A stretch of DNA of 64,000 nucleotides, from contig CAZEQD010000002.1 in assembly GCA_964514305.1 (NCBI GenBank), positions 24,581 through 88,580 of the forward strand. The letters are read 5' to 3'. The number at the start of each line of letters is the position of its first letter. The first letter of the stretch is position 1. This DNA is from CAZEQD01 sp964514305 (GTDB taxonomy: Bacteria > Acidobacteriota > Aminicenantia > Aminicenantales > Aminicenantaceae). The translations under genes and the position numbers were made by a program. Shown piece after piece: positions 42,895-53,056 of this stretch. The notes under the pieces were generated by a model that saw only the letters and a list, made by a program, of their open reading frames with translations, was not told the DNA's origin and did not search any database.

Positions 42895-44496
42895 ATGTCT
42901 GCTCCTAAAGAAAGAAAAAAAAAGTTTCTGACTTCTTCAGCTATTGAAGTCAAATGTGTTTACGATGAAAATGACTTAAAAGGGTTCAAACCTTCCAATT
43001 CGTTAGGAAAACCAGGAAAGTATCCTTTTACCAGGGGAATCTATCCAACCATGTACAGAGGTAAACTCTGGACTATGCGGCAATATGCTGGATTCGGCAC
43101 AGCTCAAGAATCCAATAAAAGGTATCGTTTTCTTCTTTCCCAGGGACAGACAGGTCTTAGCGTCGCTTTTGATTTACCCACCCAGCTGGGCTTAGATTCT
43201 GATCACCCCCAAGCTCAAGGAGAAGTGGGCAGGGTTGGCGTAGCTGTAGATAGCCTGGAAGATATGGCTATTCTTTTTAAAGGCATTCCCCTGGACAAAG
43301 TCAGTGTCTCCATGACCATTAACTCCACAGCCGCTATTATTTTGGCCATGTATCTGACCTTGGCTGAAAAAAAGAGAATTGCTTGGTCTGAGCTTTCAGG
43401 GACTATTCAAAATGATATTCTAAAAGAATATATTAGCCGTGGCACTTACATTTACCCTCCCCAACCTTCCTTAAAAATCGCGACCGATATTATAGCTTTT
43501 TGCCAAAAAAATGTGCCCCGCTGGAACACAATGAGCATCAGCGGTTACCACATCCGCGAAGCCGGGGCTACGGCTGTTCAGGAGTTAGCTTTTACTTTAG
43601 CCAACGCTCTTACCTATGTCCAATCAGCTCTCGAAAGAGGTTTGAAAATCGATGATTTCGCTCCTCGTCTTTCTTTCTTTTTAGCTGCCCATAACAATTT
43701 CTTTGAAGAAATAGCCAAATTTCGGGCAGCCCGCAGAATATGGGCTAGGATAATGAAAAATAGATTCAAGGCGAAAAATCCCCAATCCTGGAAATTCAGA
43801 TTCCATACTCAAACAAGTGGAGTAACCCTGCTGGCCCAACAGCCCGAAAATAACATCATCAGAGTGACTATTCAGGCCTTAGCTGCAGTTTTAGGAGGAA
43901 CCCAGTCACTCCATACCAATTCAAGGGACGAAGCATTGGCTTTACCCAGTCAAGAATCGGCCCGCATAGCCCTGCGGACCCAACAAATAATAGCCCATGA
44001 AAGTGGAGTAGCTGAGACTGTTGACCCTCTCGGCGGGTCTTATTTTATAGAGTGTTTAACCAATCAAATTGAAGAAAAAGTATCAGATTATTTAAAGAAA
44101 ATAGAAGATATGGGAGGAATGCTGGCTGCTATTGAAAATGGTTTCATCCAAAAAGAAATCCAGGATAGCGCTTACCAGTTCCAAAAAAAGGTCGAGACTA
44201 AACAGCGAATTATTGTCGGTCTTAATCAATATCAACAAGAAAAAGAAAAAGTAAAGTTTGATCTGTATTATCCACCTTCCCAACAAGAAAGGGACCAGGT
44301 AAGAAGGCTGCAGGCTTTCAAAAAGACAAGATCAGAGCAAAAAGTCATTCGAAGCTTAGACGATTTGCGACGAGCCGTCCGCACCAGAAAAAATCTTATG
44401 CCCTTCTTCATCGAAGCTTGTCGAGCAAAAGCCACCCTAGGAGAAATGTTATCTGTCCTTAAAGAAGAATATGGAGTCTACCAAGAAGTTGTTTGA
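42895..44496 (+). CDS. Methylmalonyl-CoA mutase large (catalytic) subunit
   Basis: The 533-residue protein is the TIM-barrel substrate domain of a B12-dependent acyl-CoA mutase, with [15 protein letters not shown] near 62, [12 protein letters not shown] near 93, [12 protein letters not shown] near 138 and [14 protein letters not shown] near 374. The YAGFGTA segment is typical of methylmalonyl-CoA mutase rather than isobutyryl or ethylmalonyl forms. The cobalamin-binding domain (about 130 residues) is absent and no small subunit gene follows, so it must be encoded elsewhere. It joins succinyl-CoA and propionate metabolism. Substrate is inferred from motifs. Confidence 0.88.
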   Translation: MSAPKERKKKFLTSSAIEVKCVYDENDLKGFKPSNSLGKPGKYPFTRGIYPTMYRGKLWTMRQYAGFGTAQESNKRYRFLLSQGQTGLSVAFDLPTQLGLDSDHPQAQGEVGRVGVAVDSLEDMAILFKGIPLDKVSVSMTINSTAAIILAMYLTLAEKKRIAWSELSGTIQNDILKEYISRGTYIYPPQPSLKIATDIIAFCQKNVPRWNTMSISGYHIREAGATAVQELAFTLANALTYVQSALERGLKIDDFAPRLSFFLAAHNNFFEEIAKFRAARRIWARIMKNRFKAKNPQSWKFRFHTQTSGVTLLAQQPENNIIRVTIQALAAVLGGTQSLHTNSRDEALALPSQESARIALRTQQIIAHESGVAETVDPLGGSYFIECLTNQIEEKVSDYLKKIEDMGGMLAAIENGFIQKEIQDSAYQFQKKVETKQRIIVGLNQYQQEKEKVKFDLYYPPSQQERDQVRRLQAFKKTRSEQKVIRSLDDLRRAVRTRKNLMPFFIEACRAKATLGEMLSVLKEEYGVYQEVV

Positions 44497-44527
44497 CTTG
44501 ATCCGCCAGCCATTTTAAGATAAAGCC

Positions 44528-45838
44528 ATGTTGGGGAATTTAAAAATTAGAATTGCTTTTGTTGCCTTTCCTCTCCTTTGGTTAACTCTAACCGCCAGAG
44601 CCGTTGATAAACAGACGGCTTTACTCATAGATAAAGAGATAGAAAAACGTAAAATTGAAATTATAAAAATTCGCCGTTTTCTCCATATGAACCCAGAATT
44701 GAGCAACCGAGAATATCAGACAAGCAAATTGATCGCTTCCAAACTTATATCCTGGGGATTAGAAGTCAAGACAGGCATAGCCAAAACAGGAGTTACAGGT
44801 TTACTCAGGGGCAGCGAAGAAGGACTGACTGTAGCTTTAAGAGCTGACATGGATGCCCTGCCCATTCAGGAATTAGCAGAAGTGCCTTATAAATCACTAA
44901 ACCCAGGAGTAATGCATGCTTGCGGCCACGATATTCATACTTCTATCGCCCTAGGCGTAGCCTTGGTTCTTAATAATCTCAAAGATCATATGAAAGGGAA
45001 TATAAAATTTATTTTTCAACCAGCAGAAGAAGGCCCTCCTCCTGGCGAAGAAGGAGGAGCAGCTCTAATGATAAAAGAGGGTGTTCTCGACAATCCTCCA
45101 GTAAGAGCTATCTTTGCCCTTCATGTTTGGCCTCAAGACTTAGGCCAAGTCTTCTTTTCCTCCGGGCCAATATTGGCGGCGGCCGATCGCTTTCAGATTG
45201 TAATTAAAGGTAAAAGCGCTCATGCTGCTAGACCTTATGAAGGGATTGATGCCATCACTCTAGCCGCTCAAATTATTGTCGATATCCAGTCAATTATAAG
45301 CCGAATGGTCGATCCTAATGATCCAGCCGTCATTACCATCGGTAAAATTCAAGGAGGAACAAGGGCTAATATTGTAGCCGACGAAGTTCGTCTTGAAGGG
45401 ACAATTCGAACCTTGAGTGAGGCTAATAGAAAACGGATCCCGCTTTTAATCGAAAATATAGTCAGGGGAATAACAGAAGCTTTTGCTGCTCAATACAGTT
45501 TTAAATTCCAGCCTGGTACACCTCCTGTCTATAATCATCCTGAATTAGCCAAACTTATGCTGCCCACCCTGGACCATCTTTTGGGAGAGAATAATGTCAA
45601 AGACATAAAGCCGCAGTTGGTAGCTGAAGATTTTGCATATTATTGCCAGAAAATCCCCGGACTTTACTTCTTTTTAGGCGTTAAAAACCCTCAACAAGAA
45701 ACAATGGCTCCGCTCCATAGTCCCTATTTTAATCCTGACGAAAGAAGTATTCCTCTGGGTATAAAAGTCATGTCTCATCTTCTTTTAGATTGTCTCCAGC
45801 ATCAAAGTACTCTGGCCGTAAATAACTCCCTCTTCTGA
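44528..45838 (+). CDS. Secreted M20D-family amidohydrolase
   Basis: The 436-residue precursor has a Sec signal (about 1-25, TARA cleavage), then an M20 zinc peptidase domain with RADMDALPIQE near 97, HACGHDIHTSIALG near 130, the catalytic Glu in QPAEEGPPPGEEGG and a dimerisation domain with GKSAHAARPYEGIDA near 230. This is the hippuricase/indole-acetyl-amino-acid hydrolase subfamily. Export to the periplasm suggests a role in degrading N-acyl amino acids or peptides. The exact substrate is not evident. It follows the mutase by 31 bases and precedes comEC by 6. Confidence 0.88.
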   Translation: MLGNLKIRIAFVAFPLLWLTLTARAVDKQTALLIDKEIEKRKIEIIKIRRFLHMNPELSNREYQTSKLIASKLISWGLEVKTGIAKTGVTGLLRGSEEGLTVALRADMDALPIQELAEVPYKSLNPGVMHACGHDIHTSIALGVALVLNNLKDHMKGNIKFIFQPAEEGPPPGEEGGAALMIKEGVLDNPPVRAIFALHVWPQDLGQVFFSSGPILAAADRFQIVIKGKSAHAARPYEGIDAITLAAQIIVDIQSIISRMVDPNDPAVITIGKIQGGTRANIVADEVRLEGTIRTLSEANRKRIPLLIENIVRGITEAFAAQYSFKFQPGTPPVYNHPELAKLMLPTLDHLLGENNVKDIKPQLVAEDFAYYCQKIPGLYFFLGVKNPQQETMAPLHSPYFNPDERSIPLGIKVMSHLLLDCLQHQSTLAVNNSLF

Positions 45839-45844
45839 TAAATA

Positions 45845-48223
45845 ATGGCTTTCCCCTTCCTTTTTTTAAGCCTGTCTTTAGCTGCAGGCATCCTTTTCTT
45901 CCATTATCTTTGCCCTTCCTTGCCAACCATCATAGCTTTATTTGGAGTAAGTCTAATTTCAGCTTGGATCTTTTACTTTTTTAAAAGAAACAAGAGATGT
46001 TTGACCTTTATTCTTCTGTCTACTCTTTTCCTGGGTGCAAGCTTGCTGGGACTAGTTGATAAAAACTTTAACCAAAACTCTCTTCATAACCTCCACTATG
46101 AAGATTATATCGACTTCTACGGCACTTTGGCTAAATCGCCTTCTCTCGGTCAGGATAAATTTTGGTTGCTATTAAAAGTTGAGAGAGCCTCTTTCCAGAA
46201 AAAAGAAAAAAAAATTAAAGGAAATCTAAGGATTACTGTCTATAATTCTTCTCCCTCTATCTCCGCCAGAAACCTTCTGGTCGGCGATAAAATTAAAGTT
46301 TCAGCCTGCTTAACTTCTTCTCGAGGTTTTAGAAATTTCAACAGACCTTCACTCAATCTTTATCTTAAAACTCAAAAAATTCATAGGCGGGCCATTAGCA
46401 AAAGCCCGTTGCTAATAGAAAAAATTAAATCAGGAAAAAGGTTCTCTCTTTTAAGAGCTATTTCCTGGCTCCGCCAGAGCCTCCAACAAAAAATTGAGGA
46501 ACATTTCCCATCCTCTGCCGCCTCCCTCTCTGTCCAAGGAGCAGTCCTGGAAGCTCTCCTTTTAGGAGAAAGAAATCGCCTGAATAATTCAACCTCCAGG
46601 GCTCTGCAGAACGCCGGAATTTACCATCTTATGGCTATCTCCGGGGCCCATATTGCTATAATTTCTTTCTTTTTCTTTTCTATCCTCAAATTATTTAGAG
46701 TCCCTGAAAGGTTATCATATATGCTGCTTATGCCTTTCTTGGTCTTTTTTGCTCTTCTGGTGGAAGGGCGACCTTCGGTTATGAGAGCTACCATCATGGC
46801 CTTAGCCTATCTTCTGGGAAAAATCATCTGGTCTGATGTTAACCTGATTAATACTATTTCCATTAGCGCCTTCTTTCTCCTGCTGCTTAATCCTTTCAGT
46901 CTTTTTAACGTTGGTTTTCAGCTTACCTTTGCCGCTACCCTGTCTATCATCCTCTTTTTTCCCAAAATTATAAAATATCTGCCCCGGCTACCTTTCAGAA
47001 TAAGTGAAATTTTCTGCCTTTCCCTTACAGCCCAACTGGGAATCATACCTATTGTGGCCGCTGTTTTTCATAGAGTTACTTTCTCCGCTATTGTTCTTAA
47101 TTATGCGGCCTTACCTCTAGTGGCAGTGATTATGGCAGGCGGCTATATTTTCCTTATTTTCTCCTTTTTTAGTTTCTGGCTGAGCCATCTTCTGGCTAAA
47201 TTTATTTCCCTGAGCATCAATCTCTTAATCAGAACCTCTCACAGCCTAGACTGGCTACCTTTTGTCTCCTACCGCTTACCCAGCCCTCATTTACTGACAA
47301 TCATATCTTATTTTGCCTTTCTTTTGCTTTTTCTAATCTCTTTTAAGGCAAAAAGACATAAATTATGGTTATCTTTTTGTTTCCTAGCTGTCTTCTTTAT
47401 TTTAATTTATTATCCTTTTCCTTCCTCCTTTTCTCCCGGACTTAAACTGACTGTCCTTGATGTTGGTCAGGGTGAATCTATTCTTGTTGAATTTCCGGGA
47501 CGGAAAAAAATGTTAATTGATGGCGGCGGGCTGCAACAAGAAACATATGATATTGGGGAAAACGTGGTTTCCCCTTTCCTCTGGAAAAAAGGGATAAAAA
47601 AAATAGACTATTTAGTTTTAACTCATGCTCACCCTGACCACTTGAATGGACTGAGAGCTGTGGCCAGAAATTTCAAAATAAATGAATTCTGGGAAGCCTT
47701 AAGTCCTTTAAAAAATAAAACCTACCAAGAATTCAAACGCCTCCTCCCCCCCGCTAACCGCCAGAAGAGGATGTTTAGAGGAGAAGTACATAAAGAAGGA
47801 TCGACAATAATTAGTGTCCTTCATCCAGCCCGCCAAAATCCCTATGTGGTTAAAGTTGACAATGACCAATCCCTAGTCTTAAGACTTACCTACGGCCAAA
47901 CCTCTTTTCTCCTACCAGGAGATATCGGCACCAAAGCTGAAAAAGAAATCCTAGAGACAGGACTCGAAATCCAAAGTCAGCTCTTAAAATCTCCTCATCA
48001 TGGTAGCAAGACTTCAAGCTCAGCCGTCTTTTTAGAAAAAGTTAAGCCCCAACTTGTAATTATTTCTGTAGGCAAGGGGAATAGATATGGATTTCCTAAT
48101 AAAGAAGTCTTGGCCAGGTATAAACAATTTGGCCTTAAAATTTACCGCACTGATCTTGATGGAGCAGTTGAGGCTTTATCTGATGGCCACAAAATATCAA
48201 CCCGAACTTCGGTTATCCGCTAA
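45845..48223 (+). CDS. comEC: ComEC/Rec2 DNA uptake channel
   Basis: ComEC imports single-stranded DNA during natural transformation. The 792-residue protein has N-terminal membrane helices, an OB-like DUF4131 region (about 60-200), the Competence domain of seven or more helices (about 225-520) with LMAISGAHIAIIS and FALLVEGRPSVMRATIMAL, and a C-terminal metallo-beta-lactamase domain (about 535-790) with LTHAHPDHLNGL, PHHGSKTSSS. All three domains are present and full length. No other competence genes are nearby. Natural competence is therefore possible but not shown. Confidence 0.93.
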   Translation: MAFPFLFLSLSLAAGILFFHYLCPSLPTIIALFGVSLISAWIFYFFKRNKRCLTFILLSTLFLGASLLGLVDKNFNQNSLHNLHYEDYIDFYGTLAKSPSLGQDKFWLLLKVERASFQKKEKKIKGNLRITVYNSSPSISARNLLVGDKIKVSACLTSSRGFRNFNRPSLNLYLKTQKIHRRAISKSPLLIEKIKSGKRFSLLRAISWLRQSLQQKIEEHFPSSAASLSVQGAVLEALLLGERNRLNNSTSRALQNAGIYHLMAISGAHIAIISFFFFSILKLFRVPERLSYMLLMPFLVFFALLVEGRPSVMRATIMALAYLLGKIIWSDVNLINTISISAFFLLLLNPFSLFNVGFQLTFAATLSIILFFPKIIKYLPRLPFRISEIFCLSLTAQLGIIPIVAAVFHRVTFSAIVLNYAALPLVAVIMAGGYIFLIFSFFSFWLSHLLAKFISLSINLLIRTSHSLDWLPFVSYRLPSPHLLTIISYFAFLLLFLISFKAKRHKLWLSFCFLAVFFILIYYPFPSSFSPGLKLTVLDVGQGESILVEFPGRKKMLIDGGGLQQETYDIGENVVSPFLWKKGIKKIDYLVLTHAHPDHLNGLRAVARNFKINEFWEALSPLKNKTYQEFKRLLPPANRQKRMFRGEVHKEGSTIISVLHPARQNPYVVKVDNDQSLVLRLTYGQTSFLLPGDIGTKAEKEILETGLEIQSQLLKSPHHGSKTSSSAVFLEKVKPQLVIISVGKGNRYGFPNKEVLARYKQFGLKIYRTDLDGAVEALSDGHKISTRTSVIR

Positions 48224-48247
48224 TGGAATTATTAACTAAATTTATCT

Positions 48248-48275
48248 TTGACTTAAAGACTTAAATCTATATAAT
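48248..48275 (+). promoter_or_regulatory. Candidate promoter of the VPS10-like gene
   Basis: TTGACT (48248-48253) and TATAAT (48270-48275) are 16 bases apart, 76 bases before the start codon, which has a strong AAGGAGG site. Confidence 0.65.
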
Positions 48276-48351
48276 TTAATTACAACCATTGTTTATAAAT
48301 GAATTTTCTTATCTGAAGGAAAAAATCATCTTAGCTTAAGGAGGAATTTAA

Positions 48352-51300
48352 ATGAAAAAAGGAGGCATTTTTCGCTTTTTAGCCATTATTGGCCTAGGCT
48401 TGCTCATCTTTTTTCCTCTGGAAGCCAAAAAAACCCAGAAAAAAACAGGGCCGCTCCTCAAAGAGTCTATCCTTAATAGCCTTAAATGGAGATGTATTGG
48501 GCCGGCTAATATGGGCGGCCGCATTGATGATTTTGCTGTAGTCGAATCCAACCCAAACGTCATCTATGTGGCTACAGCCTCGGGCGGAGTCTGGAAGACA
48601 ATTAACAATGGGGTCACTTGGCAACCTATTTTTGACCAAGAAATTACCAGCTCCATTGGAGACGTGACGGTAGCCCCTTCTAACCCTAATATTGTCTGGG
48701 TAGGAACAGGGGAAGCTAATAACAGGCAAAGTTCTTCCTGGGGGAATGGAGTTTATAAATCAACTGATGGAGGCTTAACCTGGAAGAATATGGGGCTTAA
48801 AGATAGCCATCACATAGGTAGAATTGCTATTCATCCTGCTAATCCTGATATTGTCTATGTGGCTGCTTTGGGTCATCTTTGGGGACCAAACCAAGAGAGA
48901 GGTCTTTTCAAAACCGAAGATGGGGGAAAGACCTGGAAGAAAACACTTTTTATCGATGCTAACACTGGCTGTGTGGATGTAGCTATAGATCCTCAAAGTC
49001 CTAATATCGTCTATGCAGCCGCTTACCAGCGCCGGCGGCGGGGCTGGGGGTTCAACGGCGGAGGGCCTGGCAGCGCTATTTATAAAAGCATAGATGGGGG
49101 CGAGACTTGGGTTCGACTGACAAACGGCCTGCCTTCAGGAATTATAGGCCGCATCGGCCTTGATATTTACCGCAGCCATCCCAATATAGTATATGCTATC
49201 ATTGAACATAAACAAGGAGGGGTCTTCCGTTCAGAAGACAGAGGGCTTACTTGGAAAAAAATGTCAAGTACTAACCCTCGCCCTATGTATTACAGTCAGA
49301 TAAGAATCGACCCTAACAATGATCAAAGAATTTGGGTTTTAGGGGCAGCTATGTATGTCTCTGAAGACGGTGGTAAAACATTCAGAACGGACTATGTCCG
49401 GCGGACCCATGGTGATTATCATGCAATGTGGATAAATCCTTCCAATTCTAATCATATGATTGTCGGTTCTGATGGAGGCATCTACTTTTCTTATGACAAA
49501 GGCCGCAGCTGGGACTTTATTAACTGTTTACCCATTGGACAATTCTATGAGATAGGTTATGATTTACGTCAGCCATTTTATTATATTTATGGAGGCCTCC
49601 AGGATAACGGCAGCTGGGGAGGCCCTAGTGGCACTTGGTATAGGGAGGGTATAACCAACGAGGAATGGATAAAAATCGGAGGAGGCGACGGCTTTTATAC
49701 TCAGGTTGATCCTACTAACTACAATATAATCTATGCCGAATCGCAAAACGGCAACCTCTTCCGTTTTGATTTAAGAACAGGCGAAAGTAAATCGATCAGG
49801 CCGGAGCCTGAAGATGAGAAAGAAGTTTACCGCTTTAACTGGAATTCGCCAATCTTAATATCTCCCCACGACCCTAAGACCATTTATTATGGAGGAAATA
49901 AGTTATTTATCTCTAGAGACAGAGGAGAAACGTGGACAGCCACCGAAGATCTAACCACCCAGCAGGATAGAGAAAAGCTACCTTTAATGGGAGTTCTTCC
50001 TGACAAAAACACTCTCTCAAAGCATGATGGCATTGCCTATTATGGAGACATTACCACCATATCTGAATCTCCTTTAAAACAAGGTTTACTTTATGTCGGA
50101 ACTGATGATGGCAATCTCCAAGTTTCCCGCGATGGAGGAAAAACATGGCAGAACGTCATTAGCAGAGTGCCTGGAGTGCCAAAATACACTTACGTCAGTC
50201 GCCTGGTTGCTTCCCGGTTTGAAGAAGGAACAGTCTATGCTACCTTTGATGGACATCGAAATGATGATTTCAAACCTTATGTTTTCATGAGCACTGATTA
50301 TGGCCAAACCTGGAAAAATATTAGCAACAATTTGCCTATGGGAGGAACAGTTAATGTCATCAGAGAACATCCACGCCAAGCTAACCTTCTATTTGTAGGC
50401 ACTGAACGCGGCGCTTATTTTTCTATAGATAGAGGCAGCTACTGGCTAAAATTCAAAGGCAACCTGCCCACTGTCCCCGTCGATGACATTGCCATTCATC
50501 CCCAAAAAAATGATTTGATTTTTGGCACCCATGGACGAAGCATTTGGATCTTAGATGATATCACCCCTCTAGAAGAACTCAGTCAGAAAGTACTTAATTC
50601 TCCATTTTTCCTCTTTGACATCCATCCGGCTCTAATTTTTCACCCTTTTTCCCACAAAGGAAATTTAGGGCACAAATTCTTTGTCGCTCCCAATCCTCCA
50701 TTTGGAGCTATCATCAACTATTATCTAAAGGAAGGTAATCAAAAAGATGTAAAAATTATCATCAACGATAGTCAAGGCCAAAAAATAAGAGAACTCTCAG
50801 CTCCTTCTCAACCAGGTATAAACAGGATTACTTGGGATCTTAGATATGAACCTCCTGTCACTGGGTTAGAAGGTCAAGCAAGACGTTATTTCAGAGCTTC
50901 AGGCCCTTTTGTTCTGCCTGGAGTCTACCAGGTGATTCTTCAAGTTGGGGGCCAACAGATGAAAAAAGAAGTCAAGGTTGAAGGTGATCCCAGAATTAAT
51001 ATATCTTTCGAAGATAGAAAAGCCCAGCATGATGCCCTTTATACCATCTATAAACTTTATCCTATTTTGAGCCAAGCCAGTAAGGCTACTAATAACATTA
51101 GAGGAGAAATACGTAAATTAGGGGACTCTCTCCAGAAAGTTCCTAACCTTCCTCAAGCTATAAAAGACCAAATTAAGGCTATCTCTCAACAAATAGATGG
51201 GATAAGATTAAAATTATTCGGCGATCCCAAATTAGGTTATCGGGGTATGCGCTATTCAATACGAGGAAGGCTATTTCTTCTCTATCGCTCCTTAGGAAGT

Positions 51301-51480
51301 TATACAGGTGCACCCTCTAAACGGCAGCTAGAGCAAATAAATCAAAAAGAAGCTGAACTGAAAACTGTTATAAACAGCCTCAACCGCCTAATCGAAGAAG
51401 ATATTCCCCGCCTGAACAAACTCATGAATGAACAGGGTATCCCCCGCCTTTTTCCAGGGAAAAAGATAGAAATTCATTAA
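48352..51480 (+). CDS. Secreted VPS10/sortilin-type BNR-repeat beta-propeller protein
   Basis: The 1042-residue precursor has a signal peptide (hydrophobic about 7-22) and a long run of BNR/Asp-box repeats such as STDGGLTWKN, TEDGGKTWKK, SIDGGETWVR, SEDRGLTWKK, SRDGGKTWQN and STDYGQTWKN, forming one or two beta-propellers (about 40-730). A C-terminal region (about 740-1042) has a beta-sandwich segment with TWDLRYEPP and a helical stretch. Proteins of this type are annotated as sortilin-like or glycosyl hydrolase BNR-repeat and are multiplied in Acidobacteriota and Aminicenantes. A peptidase or glycan-binding role is possible; no catalytic motif is plain. It has its own promoter. Confidence 0.8.
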   Translation: MKKGGIFRFLAIIGLGLLIFFPLEAKKTQKKTGPLLKESILNSLKWRCIGPANMGGRIDDFAVVESNPNVIYVATASGGVWKTINNGVTWQPIFDQEITSSIGDVTVAPSNPNIVWVGTGEANNRQSSSWGNGVYKSTDGGLTWKNMGLKDSHHIGRIAIHPANPDIVYVAALGHLWGPNQERGLFKTEDGGKTWKKTLFIDANTGCVDVAIDPQSPNIVYAAAYQRRRRGWGFNGGGPGSAIYKSIDGGETWVRLTNGLPSGIIGRIGLDIYRSHPNIVYAIIEHKQGGVFRSEDRGLTWKKMSSTNPRPMYYSQIRIDPNNDQRIWVLGAAMYVSEDGGKTFRTDYVRRTHGDYHAMWINPSNSNHMIVGSDGGIYFSYDKGRSWDFINCLPIGQFYEIGYDLRQPFYYIYGGLQDNGSWGGPSGTWYREGITNEEWIKIGGGDGFYTQVDPTNYNIIYAESQNGNLFRFDLRTGESKSIRPEPEDEKEVYRFNWNSPILISPHDPKTIYYGGNKLFISRDRGETWTATEDLTTQQDREKLPLMGVLPDKNTLSKHDGIAYYGDITTISESPLKQGLLYVGTDDGNLQVSRDGGKTWQNVISRVPGVPKYTYVSRLVASRFEEGTVYATFDGHRNDDFKPYVFMSTDYGQTWKNISNNLPMGGTVNVIREHPRQANLLFVGTERGAYFSIDRGSYWLKFKGNLPTVPVDDIAIHPQKNDLIFGTHGRSIWILDDITPLEELSQKVLNSPFFLFDIHPALIFHPFSHKGNLGHKFFVAPNPPFGAIINYYLKEGNQKDVKIIINDSQGQKIRELSAPSQPGINRITWDLRYEPPVTGLEGQARRYFRASGPFVLPGVYQVILQVGGQQMKKEVKVEGDPRINISFEDRKAQHDALYTIYKLYPILSQASKATNNIRGEIRKLGDSLQKVPNLPQAIKDQIKAISQQIDGIRLKLFGDPKLGYRGMRYSIRGRLFLLYRSLGSYTGAPSKRQLEQINQKEAELKTVINSLNRLIEEDIPRLNKLMNEQGIPRLFPGKKIEIH

Positions 51481-51501
51481 GCTAACAGCGGCGCCAGAAT
51501 C

Positions 51502-51530
51502 TTTACATAAGTTATTGTCTTTTTTATAAT
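51502..51530 (+). promoter_or_regulatory. Candidate promoter of the lipoprotein gene
   Basis: TTTACA (51502-51507) and TATAAT (51525-51530) are 17 bases apart, 36 bases before the start at 51566, which has a GGAGG ribosome site. Confidence 0.6.
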
Positions 51531-51565
51531 AGCTGTTGAATTTTCTCTAAGAATGGAGGAACTAA

Positions 51566-52432
51566 ATGAGATCAAAATTTTTAAGAGCCGCTATTTTAGC
51601 TTTAATTCCTTTAATGTTTTTTTCCTGCCAGAGGCAGGTCAAGGTTAAAGGAGTTTCTCTTCAGGTTAATTTTTCAGATCAGACTTTAACTGATAACCTC
51701 ATGACTGATATTCAATATAAATGGAAAACCAGCCATGATTTCTTGAAATTGGATCGTGATTACAAAATATTTGTTCATTTCTGGCATAAAAATAACATGC
51801 TTTTTCAAGATGACCACTTTCCAGCCATTCCTACCTCAAGCTGGGAAGCTGATCAGGAATATTCATATACCAGAAGAATTTACATACCATCTTTTATTGA
51901 TGAATATGACCCTGAGTTTAAGGGAGAAGAAAGCCTGAGGTTATCTATTGGCTTTTATTCTCCCTATGATAGGACTGGAAAATCAGCCCTTGAAGTCTCT
52001 AACAAAAAACTGAAGGTATTACCAGCTCCCCCTGATACGCCAGAAATTATCTACGAAGATGGTTGGTATAATCAAGAGAATAACCCTCACTCATTCCTCA
52101 AGCAATGGAGATGGACAGCCAAGGAAGCCCGGTGTTTGATTGACAACCCTCATCGCGACGCTCTTTTAGTCATAAAAGGAGGTATAAATCCTCAAGCTCT
52201 CAAAGAGCAAAAAGTAATTTTTAAAATCAATAACCTTATTCTGGATGAATTTATACCTAAAACAGACCACTTTAAAAAATCATACAACATAAAAAAGGAA
52301 ATGCTTGGCGAAAATGACGAATTTTATCTCACAATTGCTACAGATAAAACTTTTATACCGGCCAAAGTCCTGCCAAATTCCCAAGATACAAGAGAACTCG
52401 GCGTCCAGATTTCCTTTATCTACTTCAGGTAA
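51566..52432 (+). CDS. Unknown lipoprotein with two beta-sandwich-like regions
   Basis: The 288-residue precursor has lipobox FFSC (Cys 21), so it is a lipoprotein. The first half (about 30-150) reads as beta-rich with LDRDYKIFVHFWHKNNM and YTRRIYIPSF, resembling extracytoplasmic sandwich domains that describe glycan or membrane partner surfaces. The second half (about 155-288) starts EDGWYNQENNPHSFLKQWRW, like the WRWT motif seen in C-terminal domains of some polysaccharide-linked membrane proteins. I do not recognise a family. It has its own promoter and converges on the next gene. Function unknown. Confidence 0.7.
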   Translation: MRSKFLRAAILALIPLMFFSCQRQVKVKGVSLQVNFSDQTLTDNLMTDIQYKWKTSHDFLKLDRDYKIFVHFWHKNNMLFQDDHFPAIPTSSWEADQEYSYTRRIYIPSFIDEYDPEFKGEESLRLSIGFYSPYDRTGKSALEVSNKKLKVLPAPPDTPEIIYEDGWYNQENNPHSFLKQWRWTAKEARCLIDNPHRDALLVIKGGINPQALKEQKVIFKINNLILDEFIPKTDHFKKSYNIKKEMLGENDEFYLTIATDKTFIPAKVLPNSQDTRELGVQISFIYFR

Positions 52433-52461
52433 AAGCCACACTTAAAAAGTAGTTTCTAGTC

Positions 52462-52992
52462 TTATTTTTGGCTTTTAAGCTGGTTCAATTGTTGTTTGAT
52501 TCTCTTCTCTTCTTCTTTGGTTGTCTTTAATCTCTGATTTGTCTGTTTAATACGCTTCTGAATATTTACCTTAGGAATTGAATCATCCAGGCTGTAAAAC
52601 TCCTGCCAGAGAGCATTGATTTTAAGCATCAGCAATTGGATATATTCTTTTGTCCGTTGCAGCTTCTCTTTAAGTTCTAAAGCAGAAATCTGATAATCCA
52701 TTTTATCGGCCTCCATTTGGCTTTGAGGCTTACTTTTTACTGGCCTTATATTCTTCATCGGAGTTTTAATTTTCTTGGGTGATTCTTTAAGGACGATGGG
52801 TGGAGACACGACCACAGCCAGACGATTCTTGTGCTTAGCTAAATCAGCGTTGGTAATTATTATACTCTTTTTTCTCTTAATCTTAGCTCTTCTCTCTTTC
52901 TCTTTCTGGGCAAGTTCCACCAGATTTTGAGCCAAAATTAGAGAAGTGGCTAAAATAAACATTAGAGACCAGGAAATTATTCTTTTGATCAT
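52462..52992 (-). CDS. Unknown secreted protein with N-terminal LVELAQKEKERR motif and C-terminal coiled coil
   Basis: The 176-residue precursor has a signal peptide (about 1-21, ILAQ), then LVELAQKEKERRAKIKRKKS, followed by ITNADLAKHKN, a basic proline-containing middle, and a C-terminal coiled coil (about 100-175) rich in Lys, Gln and Leu. From memory this head motif recurs in unnamed Acidobacteriota proteins; I cannot verify it here. No catalytic motif. It has a TTGACA-17-TAGCAT promoter and is convergent with the lipoprotein gene. Confidence 0.65.
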   Translation of the reverse strand: MIKRIISWSLMFILATSLILAQNLVELAQKEKERRAKIKRKKSIIITNADLAKHKNRLAVVVSPPIVLKESPKKIKTPMKNIRPVKSKPQSQMEADKMDYQISALELKEKLQRTKEYIQLLMLKINALWQEFYSLDDSIPKVNIQKRIKQTNQRLKTTKEEEKRIKQQLNQLKSQK

Positions 52993-53008
52993 TACTTTTA
53001 TTAATATT

Positions 53009-53037
53009 ATGCTACACTATGCCTTGCCAACTGTCAA
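53009..53037 (-). promoter_or_regulatory. Candidate promoter of the secreted coiled-coil protein
   Basis: On the minus strand TTGACA (53037-53032) and TAGCAT (53014-53009) are 17 bases apart, 16 bases before the start codon at 52992. Confidence 0.5.
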
Positions 53038-53056
53038 TTCCTGCGTTGACGCTTAT

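Noticed and set aside
52431..52476. Possible bidirectional terminator between the lipoprotein and secreted coiled-coil genes (AAAAGCCA / TGGCTTTT)
   Set aside because: 8 bp stem, 30-base loop, and one arm lies in coding sequence; too weak to call.
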